DNA of 5,596 bases from positions 1 to 5,596 of the forward strand of contig JAGLUH010000021.1 in the NCBI GenBank assembly GCA_023134875.1, written 5' to 3'. The stretch comes from Candidatus Zixiibacteriota bacterium (GTDB lineage Bacteria > Zixibacteria > MSB-5A5 > CAIYYT01). The position numbers were made by a program, and so were the translations under genes. Below are positions 1 through 5,575 of the stretch, piece after piece; the first letter of the stretch is position 1, and each line of letters begins with the position of its first letter. A model generated the notes under the pieces. The model was not told the DNA's origin, searched no databases, and worked only from the letters and a program-made list of their open reading frames with translations.

Positions 1-792
1 CACAACCAGGAATCGACCTATTTTCATGAGCTGGCCGATACGGTCAAGCCTGGATTTCGCAAGCTGTATTACCTGGTTGAAGCTCTGAAATTCAAGCGCC
101 TGGAATCGATTCTTGCCGGCCAACTTAATAACCTGATGTTCATCTCCAGTGATGAACTCAAGGTATTTACGGCAGCTTATGCTGGTCGCAACTGCGTGTT
201 TCTGCCGCCGGCAATTGATGTCAGGGAGATGAGCAGAGTCAGCCTTGATTCGCGGACTGTGCTTCTGGTCAGTTCTCTCTTTATGCCCAACAATCAGGAA
301 GCTGTCAGGTGGTATGTAAAACAAGTCCACCCTCAGTTTTGTGATATAGAAGATTACCAACTGATCGTGGCCGGCAACAGTCGTGGTCAGAATCTTGATT
401 GGCTTACCTCGCTAACTGGAAGGTATCAGAATATAACCGTGATCGATTCGCCGAAAGAACTAATGCCCCTTTATCAGCAGAGTCGCCTCTTTATAAATGC
501 GATGCATCATGGCGCCGGAGTTAAACTTAAAGCGGTGGAAGCCATCAAGAACGGCCTGCCGGTTGTCTCGACTACTGTCGGCAACCAGGGAACCGGCCTG
601 GTTGCCGGCCGCGATATCCTGATCGCGGATGATTCTCGGCAGTTTGCCCGACAGGTGCGGACGCTGCTTCTGGATCGGGAAAGGTGCGAGACGCTGGTCA
701 CGGCGGCACAGGAGTTTGTAGCTCACTATTACAACCAGGAAGAAATCCTGCGAGAATTCCTCGGTCCCCTCCTTGCGGATAAGATCAGATAG
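1..792 (+). CDS. GT4-type glycosyltransferase, 3' part (start outside window)
   Basis: The reading frame is open from the first base and ends at TAG 790-792, giving 263 visible residues; the N-terminal acceptor-side domain is mostly missing. Visible residue 1 begins HNQES, a motif typical of the end of the N-terminal Rossmann domain in GT-B enzymes. FLPPAID (about 67-73) is the usual interdomain 'P.GiD'-type segment, and VLLVSSLFMPNN (87-98) opens the C-terminal nucleotide-sugar-binding domain. GAGVKLKAVEA (171-181), followed by NGLPVVSTTVGNQGTGL, is the donor-site signature of the Glyco_trans_1_4 kind. In this subgroup only the second glutamate of the EX7E motif is kept (E180); the first position is alanine (A172), a common variant rather than a defect. 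It probably adds a sugar from a nucleotide donor during repeat-unit assembly at the cytoplasmic face of the inner membrane. Donor and acceptor sugars cannot be read from sequence. The family is secure; the specific activity is not. Confidence 0.9.
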   Translation, partial: HNQESTYFHELADTVKPGFRKLYYLVEALKFKRLESILAGQLNNLMFISSDELKVFTAAYAGRNCVFLPPAIDVREMSRVSLDSRTVLLVSSLFMPNNQEAVRWYVKQVHPQFCDIEDYQLIVAGNSRGQNLDWLTSLTGRYQNITVIDSPKELMPLYQQSRLFINAMHHGAGVKLKAVEAIKNGLPVVSTTVGNQGTGLVAGRDILIADDSRQFARQVRTLLLDRERCETLVTAAQEFVAHYYNQEEILREFLGPLLADKIR

Positions 793-875
793 GTAAAGCT
801 CCTCTCTTGTAGGTCGAAAGTCCTGCACATTCGACATTCACTTAAAGCGTGAAAAAGGATTTGTCGGCAGCGCGG

Positions 876-1055
876 GGAGGTTGTCTCAAAACTCGAAAAT
901 CGTCATTGCGAGTCCGCCATAGGCGGACGCCACAGGCGGACGACGAAGCAATCTCCAACCCGTTGATCAGCATCGAACTGAGATTGCTTCGTCCGCCTAT
1001 GGCGGACTCGCAATGACAGCGGGTGGCGTCCAAGTGCCTTTTTGAGACAGCCTCC
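876..1055. mobile_element. MITE-like element, 180 bp, with 16-bp terminal inverted repeats
   Basis: The outer ends are GGAGGTTGTCTCAAAA (876-891) and its inverse at 1040-1055, which reads GGAGGCTGTCTCAAAA on the other strand: 15 of 16 bases match. Such ends resemble the terminal repeats of DDE-transposase insertion sequences, but I cannot assign a family. No transposase fits in 180 bp, so if mobile it would be non-autonomous. I could not identify a clear target-site duplication; the flanks are G-rich (GCGG before, AGGGGGG after), which makes the exact boundary uncertain by a base or two. Nearly all of the interior is a second long inverted repeat, listed separately. The element lies between two glycosyltransferase genes and breaks neither. 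It could also act as a strong RNA hairpin separating their expression. Confidence 0.65.
902..1017. repeat. Long asymmetric inverted repeat (GTCATTGCGAG...AAGCAATCT type)
   Basis: The left arm at 902-955 and the right arm at 980-1017 are reverse complements, apart from 16 extra bases in the left arm. They are separated by a 24-base loop (956-979). Each arm contains a smaller perfect palindrome, GTCCGCC-ATA-GGCGGAC at 912-928 and GTCCGCC-TAT-GGCGGAC at 991-1007, so the DNA or RNA could fold into a cruciform or a branched hairpin. The extra bases on the left come from a 13-bp tandem near-repeat (GCCATAGGCGGAC 916-928, then GCCACAGGCGGAC 929-941) plus GAC. Sequences built on 'GTCATTGCGAG' and 'GAAGCAATCT' recur as dispersed intergenic repeats in many environmental genomes; that is recalled knowledge. 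Copy number in this genome cannot be seen. Confidence 0.9.
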
Positions 1056-1076
1056 AGGGGGGTCTGGCCACGGCTA

Positions 1077-1082
1077 TATAAT
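1077..1082 (+). promoter_or_regulatory. Isolated consensus -10 box (TATAAT) upstream of the WbaZ-like gene
   Basis: TATAAT at 1077-1082 lies in the A/T-rich stretch CTATATAATATCGG, 135 bases before the preferred ATG of the next gene. No -35 hexamer sits 16-18 bases upstream; that stretch is CCAGGGGGG-like. The nearest TTGAGA (1042-1047, inside the right terminal repeat of the MITE-like element) is 29 bases away, too far for a sigma70 pair. There is no TG extension before the box. It may be chance, an activator-dependent promoter, or nothing. It is listed because this 425-base gap would be a natural place for a separate promoter. Confidence 0.25.
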
Positions 1083-1217
1083 ATCGGTAAGAACATGCCG
1101 CGGCGTACCCAATGGCATCCGGCAAAAAAACTCTGAACTGTTAATACCGCGCCAAACCTGCCGATAAGATTGATATGTTTCTAAATGATACTATTGGAAA
1201 AAGGAAAGGGCGGCCAC

Positions 1218-2567
1218 ATGAGAACAAAACGAGCGTCTTCAATCGATTTAAAATCCCTTAGGGTAGCTATTGTTCACGAATGGTTTGTCAACTACTGCGG
1301 CGCCGAGCGCGTAGTGGAACAAATACTTAAGGTCTTCCCCCAAGCTGATCTTTATGCGCAAATCGACTTCCTGCCTGAGGAAATGCGCGGCTTCATTCAG
1401 AACAAGAAGGTCAATACGTCATTTATTCAAAAGCTGCCGCGCGCGCGGAAAAACTATCGCAGTTATTTGCCCCTGATGCCTTTTGCGGTGGAACAATTTG
1501 ACCTCTCCGCCTATGATCTGATCATTTCCAGCAACTACGCTGTCGCTAAAGGCGTTATTACCGGACCGAATCAGTTGCATATTTCCTATGTCCACTCGCC
1601 GATACGTTATGCCTGGGACCTGACTCACCAGTATCTGAAAGAAACCGGCCTTAACAAAGGGCTTAAGGGGCTTATCGCCAAGTTGATCCTGCACTATATC
1701 CGCTTCTGGGATACGCGTACGGCCAACGGCGTGGATCGTTTTCTGGGCAACTCGGAATTTATCTGCCGGCGAATCAAGAAGGTTTACGGCCGCAACGCAA
1801 CAGTCATTTATCCTCCCGTCGAGGTTGACGCCTTTTCCGTACGAGAGGATAAGGCTGATTTCTACCTGACGGCGTCACGGATGGTTCCCTACAAACGAAT
1901 CGACCTGATCGTAGAAGCATTTTCTCGGATGCCTGACAAGAAGCTGGTGGTTATCGGCGACGGCCCCGAATTCGGCAAGATTCGCAGGATGGCGGGCGAC
2001 AATGTGACGCTGCTCGGATATCAACCTTTTGAGGTCCTCAAGGATCACCTGCAATTGGCGCGCGCCTTCATTTTTGCCGCCGAAGAGGATTTCGGCATAC
2101 TGCCGGTTGAGGCTCAGGCCTGCGGCACTCCGGTCATCGCCTACGGGCGGGGAGGAGCGCTGGAGACTATTATTAACGGCCACACAGGTATCTTCTTCCA
2201 TCGCCAGGAAGTCGATTCTCTTGTCGCTGCCGTCACACAATTCGAGCGGTCGGCAAGCGGTTTTGATCCACACGAAATCCGCCGAAATACGTTACGATTT
2301 TCTGAGGAAAGGTTTTGTTCTGAGTTTCGGGAGTTTGTGCAAAGGGCAATCGATTTGCAATTCCGTTATCAGGTTGCACTTATATCACAATCACTATCTG
2401 TTCGGAAGAAACTGGAATTCGCCGACAAGGGAGAAGTCGATAAAGCCACTATCGGCGAACCGGAAAAGAATTTTGTCTTTCCGGAGACTGCCTTATCACG
2501 GAACTTTTTTCACTCACCAGGGGAAAAACCGTGCCAGCCAACACCATCACACGGTGACCCCAAGTAA
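1218..2567 (+). CDS. WbaZ-like GT4 glycosyltransferase (mannosyltransferase-type)
   Basis: A 449-residue GT-B enzyme of the GT4 WbaZ-like group. I chose ATG 1218 because AAGGAAAGGG (1201-1210) sits just upstream as a good ribosome-binding site; the ATG at 1185 would add 11 residues but has no such site. Visible motifs: RVAIVHEWF then CGAERVV (about 15-33), the usual N-terminal 'GGAE' loop; HISYVHSPIRYAWD (121-134), characteristic of WbaZ relatives; SRMVPYKRID (220-229), with donor-phosphate-binding R221 and K226; and EDFGILPVE (290-298), the complete EX7E pair E290/E298, followed by ACGTPVIAYGRGG. Salmonella WbaZ is a mannosyltransferase of O-antigen synthesis, so transfer of mannose or a similar sugar from a GDP-sugar is plausible but not proven. 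The catalytic fold seems to end near residue 379; the last 70 residues are polar and atypical (see findings). The next gene starts 109 bases later. Confidence 0.9.
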   Translation: MRTKRASSIDLKSLRVAIVHEWFVNYCGAERVVEQILKVFPQADLYAQIDFLPEEMRGFIQNKKVNTSFIQKLPRARKNYRSYLPLMPFAVEQFDLSAYDLIISSNYAVAKGVITGPNQLHISYVHSPIRYAWDLTHQYLKETGLNKGLKGLIAKLILHYIRFWDTRTANGVDRFLGNSEFICRRIKKVYGRNATVIYPPVEVDAFSVREDKADFYLTASRMVPYKRIDLIVEAFSRMPDKKLVVIGDGPEFGKIRRMAGDNVTLLGYQPFEVLKDHLQLARAFIFAAEEDFGILPVEAQACGTPVIAYGRGGALETIINGHTGIFFHRQEVDSLVAAVTQFERSASGFDPHEIRRNTLRFSEERFCSEFREFVQRAIDLQFRYQVALISQSLSVRKKLEFADKGEVDKATIGEPEKNFVFPETALSRNFFHSPGEKPCQPTPSHGDPK

Positions 2568-2583
2568 TATCAGCACCGATAAG

Positions 2584-2600
2584 GTGTTGTTGCACAACAC
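2584..2600. repeat. Short hairpin between the WbaZ-like and wzz genes
   Basis: GTGTTGT (2584-2590) and ACAACAC (2594-2600) are perfect inverse copies with a TGC loop, just after the glycosyltransferase stop codon. The stem is A/T-rich and followed by GGTTTAACAG, not a T-run, so it is not a convincing intrinsic terminator. It might protect mRNA or modulate passage into the downstream pair of genes. Confidence 0.35.
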
Positions 2601-2676
2601 GGTTTAACAGCCAATGACTCATCCGGGCGCGGCACACGATTTGCTAAAGTCTACAGTGGAAGTTGAGGAGTAGTAT

Positions 2677-3774
2677 ATGCAAGGTCTTGAACATATTACC
2701 GGCGAAAAAGAGAGCGGCAGCGAGATCAGTCTGTTTGAACTGGCTTCAACCCTGTTGCGGCGCAAGAAACTGCTGGTTGGTACAGTATTCGCCGTCATGT
2801 GTCTTACGGCATTGTATGTCATCATCGCTCCCGCCAAATACCAATCGTATGCCAGTATTCTCCCTTCCGGAGAAGTAGACAAGATGGCCGATCTGAAAAG
2901 CCTGGCGGGATTGACCGCGCCGATCTATACCATAGATGAGAGTTCCTCTAAGCTTTTCCCCACCATCATTTGGTCTCAGTTGATTCAGGATGCCGTTCTG
3001 GAGAAAACCTACTCCTTTGTGCACAATGATGAGAGAATGACAACGACGCTGTCGGATTATTTTAACCGGGATAATCCGGACAAACTGCGCAAGCTGCTGA
3101 CGGGGATAACATCAGTGGGGACGGACAGGAAAACGGGGGTGATTTATCTCACAGTGGAGACGATGTATCCTGATTTTTCCCGGATAGTACTCAATGAGTA
3201 CCTGGTTCAGTTGGAAGGTTATAATCTGCACAAGCGTCGTTCCCGGGCGAAGGAGAATGTCGCATACCTGAGCTGTCAGGTGAAAGATATCAAACAAGAA
3301 CTGGAAGACGCGGAGGATCACCTGTACCAGTATCAACGAGAGAACCGCAATTGGGCGGAAAGTACCGATCCTCTTATTGTTAAGCAACTGGGACGCTTGC
3401 AGCGCGAAGTGGAAATCAAGTCGCAGACTTACCTGTTCCTGGTGCAGGAACATGAGATCGCCAAATTGGACGCCCAAAAGGATATACCGATTGTTCGCAT
3501 TCTTGACCAACCCTCTCTGCCCACACTCAAGTCAGGTCCGCGCCGTGCCGTCACAGTGCTGCTCGCCGGAATCATCGCATTTATCGCAGTGCTCTTGCTT
3601 ATCATAACAGGTGATGCTCTCTCTCGACGAAGTCGGGGCGTCGAGAGGCAACCATACGAAACTCTCCGCCATGATTTCTCGCAAGCTTTTCCCCGCTCGA
3701 CACGAATCTTAAGTTTGATACGGCAAACAGGCAGCGAGCAAGTCCGGCAAGCTAAGGAAAAACTGGAAGTGTGA
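2677..3774 (+). CDS. wzz: Wzz/polysaccharide co-polymerase, inner-membrane chain-length determinant (no kinase domain)
   Basis: A 365-residue polysaccharide co-polymerase (Wzz domain family). GAGGAG (2665-2670) six bases before ATG 2677 fixes the start. Order of parts: a short cytoplasmic N-terminus with ISLFELASTLLRRKK (17-31); first membrane helix at about 32-51; APAKYQSYASILP just outside it, the hallmark of Wzz proteins; a periplasmic region rich in heptad-like Glu/Lys/Leu/Gln (about 195-275) predicted to be helical or coiled-coil; a Pro/Gly motif with P279, P282, G287, P288 before R289-R290; second membrane helix at about 292-310; and a basic cytoplasmic tail (313-365). There are no Walker motifs or tyrosine cluster, so it is not a fused BY-kinase. 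Family members form rings in the inner membrane and control polymer length or export. The last codon and stop overlap the Wzi-like gene start, implying coupled translation. The symbol names the family, not a proven orthologue. Confidence 0.88.
   Translation: MQGLEHITGEKESGSEISLFELASTLLRRKKLLVGTVFAVMCLTALYVIIAPAKYQSYASILPSGEVDKMADLKSLAGLTAPIYTIDESSSKLFPTIIWSQLIQDAVLEKTYSFVHNDERMTTTLSDYFNRDNPDKLRKLLTGITSVGTDRKTGVIYLTVETMYPDFSRIVLNEYLVQLEGYNLHKRRSRAKENVAYLSCQVKDIKQELEDAEDHLYQYQRENRNWAESTDPLIVKQLGRLQREVEIKSQTYLFLVQEHEIAKLDAQKDIPIVRILDQPSLPTLKSGPRRAVTVLLAGIIAFIAVLLLIITGDALSRRSRGVERQPYETLRHDFSQAFPRSTRILSLIRQTGSEQVRQAKEKLEV
3754..3774 (+). promoter_or_regulatory. Ribosome-binding site and 4-base stop/start overlap for the Wzi-like gene
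   Basis: AAGGAAA (3754-3760) lies inside the end of wzz, ten bases before a GTG start at 3771. The GTG shares GTGA with the wzz stop (TGA 3772-3774). No ATG is available near this position, and translation from the GTG gives an intact Sec signal peptide, which supports the GTG as the true start. The arrangement is typical of translational coupling. Confidence 0.75.
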
Positions 3775-5339
3775 ACCTGATAAGCTATTGGCGAAAGACA
3801 TTACCACGATGGTTGCTGCCGGTGACGGGACTGTTGCTGGCAGTATTGATTTCTATTCCAGCCACTTCACTGGCGGATGTGCCGTTACCGCCGGGTCGCT
3901 CCCCATTTGACCTTGATTATGAGCTTTTCTACCAGGCTGCCGTAGCTGCCGGTGATCTGCGGCTCCTGCCACCTGTCGGTCCCTTCTACCATAGCGCCTT
4001 GAGCCGGACACTTGCTGATCGCTCGCAGTCTTCCGCTCTGGATATAGTCAGTATCTTACCGGACAGCGACATTCGTTTCTTTGCGATCACTACCGAGCGC
4101 TACCAGGCGCGACGCCGAGCACGGGGAAAAGACCTTCCCAGCCTGGCGGGAGGAGCATACTATCAACCGTCATCACACTTCGGCACGCTGCTGCTTTTCG
4201 ATCTTGACCGTGCCAGGGCGCTCGATCCTGATTATACGGGTAAAAAATGGCGGGGCCTGGCTGGTGATATCGAGACCGCAGCCATCTACTTTAAGAAGAG
4301 TAGCCTAACACTGACCCTGGGTAGGCAGCGGGTTTTCTGGGGGCCGCGACCGGTCAACCTGCTACTGTCGACAACCGCAGCGCCGCTTGACCTGTTCTCG
4401 GCTGAGTACGGCAAGGGGAGATTGCATTTCAGTTTCCTTTTCGCCCGCCTTGACGGCAGCCGACCCGATTCACTTGACCGGCTCCACTTTCCCGACCGCA
4501 GCTTCAATGACAACCGCTACCTGGTGGGGCATCGACTTGACATTCTATTCCACCGCACCTTTCGCCTCGGGCTGTTTGAGACCTCGCTGTTTGGTGGTGA
4601 AGGCAGGCCGCCGGAACTGTACTATCTTAACCCACTACAATTCTTTCATACCGCCCAGCTTAACGAAGAAACTGATGACAACACAATTCTCGGCCTTGAT
4701 TTCACTTTCCTGCCGTATCCTGGTTACAGTATCTATGGCCAGTTATTGATCGATGATTTTCAGATTGACCGTCGCGTGCCGGCCGATCAGGAACCGAATG
4801 AAATCGGTCTGCTGGCGGGGTTCTTCAAAGCCGGACAGGTGGGACTCTTCTCGCCCGATCTGAGGCTGGAATATGTAAAAATAACCAACCGAACCTACCA
4901 CCAGCGTGATCCCTGCAATCGTTATCTCTTTCGCAACAAGCTGCTGGGACATCCCCTGGGACCTGATGCCGATTCGCTGTCGCTGATGATTCGCTTCTGG
5001 CCGGCGTCGCGGCAATTCGTCGAACTGGAAGGGGCATATCGCCGCCAGGGTGAAGGCTCGATTTACCAGTTCTGGGAGGAACCGTGGGCGGAATCTGAAG
5101 GCGATTACAATGAACCCTTTCCCACCGGCGTGGTCGAGAAGGTTTTCGCTATAGCCGTCCGCTTGCAGGGGTACCTGCCCTTGTCGCGGTATACATCCGA
5201 CCATCTCTTTGTCGCCGTTGAAGCCGGCCTGGGCTCAATTGACAACAGCGGGCATGTCAGGGGCCGGAAGTCGACCACAGGCTGGCTTGACGTTTCAGTC
5301 AGTTGGCTGGGGTTTATGGAAGTCGATGTGGGCAATTGA
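3771..5339 (+). CDS. Wzi-like capsule assembly outer-membrane beta-barrel protein
   Basis: A 522-residue protein starting at GTG. The N-terminus is a clear Sec signal peptide: basic residues R8, K9 and R13, a hydrophobic core at about 15-29, and a likely signal peptidase I site after ATSLA (A35), leaving about 487 mature residues. The body shows alternating short amphipathic strands rich in aromatic residues and arginine, as in outer-membrane barrels. GRQRVFWGP (184-192) followed by LLLSTTAAPLD is the motif I associate with the Caps_assemb_Wzi family, and the spacing and length agree (E. coli Wzi is about 480 residues). E. coli Wzi is a surface lectin-like barrel that helps attach group 1 capsule to the cell. 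A related role in holding or organising the polymer made by this cluster is inferred from homology and from overlap with wzz. It ends ...DVGN rather than with the aromatic residue usual for barrel proteins. Family fairly sure; ligand unknown. Confidence 0.83.
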   Translation: MNLISYWRKTLPRWLLPVTGLLLAVLISIPATSLADVPLPPGRSPFDLDYELFYQAAVAAGDLRLLPPVGPFYHSALSRTLADRSQSSALDIVSILPDSDIRFFAITTERYQARRRARGKDLPSLAGGAYYQPSSHFGTLLLFDLDRARALDPDYTGKKWRGLAGDIETAAIYFKKSSLTLTLGRQRVFWGPRPVNLLLSTTAAPLDLFSAEYGKGRLHFSFLFARLDGSRPDSLDRLHFPDRSFNDNRYLVGHRLDILFHRTFRLGLFETSLFGGEGRPPELYYLNPLQFFHTAQLNEETDDNTILGLDFTFLPYPGYSIYGQLLIDDFQIDRRVPADQEPNEIGLLAGFFKAGQVGLFSPDLRLEYVKITNRTYHQRDPCNRYLFRNKLLGHPLGPDADSLSLMIRFWPASRQFVELEGAYRRQGEGSIYQFWEEPWAESEGDYNEPFPTGVVEKVFAIAVRLQGYLPLSRYTSDHLFVAVEAGLGSIDNSGHVRGRKSTTGWLDVSVSWLGFMEVDVGN

Positions 5340-5481
5340 GAAGATGTATCCATCATCTTGCCTCAGGTGGTGGTTTTATAGGACTCCTTGATTGGTTTGA
5401 TTATTTCACTATTTCGTTGCCATTTGGTATTGGAGTAGGCGAAGAGGGCGTAGATAATGTGGTCGCAGTCACATAAACCCA

Positions 5482-5498
5482 CTTAGCGCTACGCTGAG
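5482..5498. repeat. Small hairpin in the cluster-to-tRNA intergenic region
   Basis: CTTAGCG (5482-5488) pairs with CGCTGAG (5492-5498) around a CTA loop, with one T-G wobble, and can be extended by two pairs past a bulge. It lies about 140 bases after the Wzi-like stop and is followed by GAGCTACCAGCTTATTT rather than a T-run. It could be part of a Rho-dependent or imperfect terminator for the cluster, but the evidence is weak. Confidence 0.3.
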
Positions 5499-5536
5499 GT
5501 GAGCTACCAGCTTATTTGGCTCGACGTTGAATTCTC

Positions 5537-5565
5537 TTGACATCGTGATGCGGTTGGCATATTAT
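5537..5565 (+). promoter_or_regulatory. Sigma70-type promoter of the tRNA-fMet gene
   Basis: TTGACA (5537-5542) is a perfect -35 hexamer. It is followed after exactly 17 bases by TATTAT (5560-5565), which matches the -10 consensus at five of six positions. It is directly upstream of, and in the same direction as, the tRNA gene, as expected for a strongly expressed stable RNA. Transcription would be expected to begin near 5572-5574 (G5573 or A5574 are the nearby purines), only two or three bases before the mature tRNA end. Confidence 0.8.
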
Positions 5566-5575
5566 CCTACCTGAT

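Noticed and set aside
813..835. Inverted repeat GTCGAA (813-818) / TTCGAC (830-835) after the first glycosyltransferase, considered as a terminator
   Set aside because: Six base pairs around an 11-base loop with no following T-run; too weak to call.
842..1096. 84-codon open frame on the minus strand across the MITE-like element
   Set aside because: It is made almost entirely of the inverted repeat arms, has no recognisable domain, and its open status follows from the repeat sequence itself.
1141..1170. TTAATA / TAAGAT pair (18-base spacer) as a promoter for the WbaZ-like gene
   Set aside because: Each hexamer matches only four of six consensus positions, which is expected by chance in A/T-rich leader DNA.
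1185..1217. Upstream ATG at 1185 as the start of the WbaZ-like gene
   Set aside because: No ribosome-binding site precedes it, while ATG 1218 has AAGGAAAGGG eight bases or so upstream; the added 11 residues match nothing in the family.
5341..5359. AAGATG...CATCTT hairpin right after the Wzi-like stop, considered as a terminator
   Set aside because: Short A/T-rich stem, seven-base loop and no T-run; could easily be chance.
5340..5476. Protein-like open stretches in the cluster-to-tRNA gap, on + (ending TAA 5474-5476) and on - (a GTG-started frame of about 40 codons)
   Set aside because: Neither has a ribosome-binding site or a recognisable motif, and both strands stay open over the same bases, so neither can be supported as a gene.
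5501..5510. GAGCTACCAG, the reverse complement of a typical tRNA D-arm (CTGGTAGCTC), as a possible tRNA remnant on the minus strand
   Set aside because: Only about ten bases match; no acceptor stem, anticodon or T arm can be built around it.
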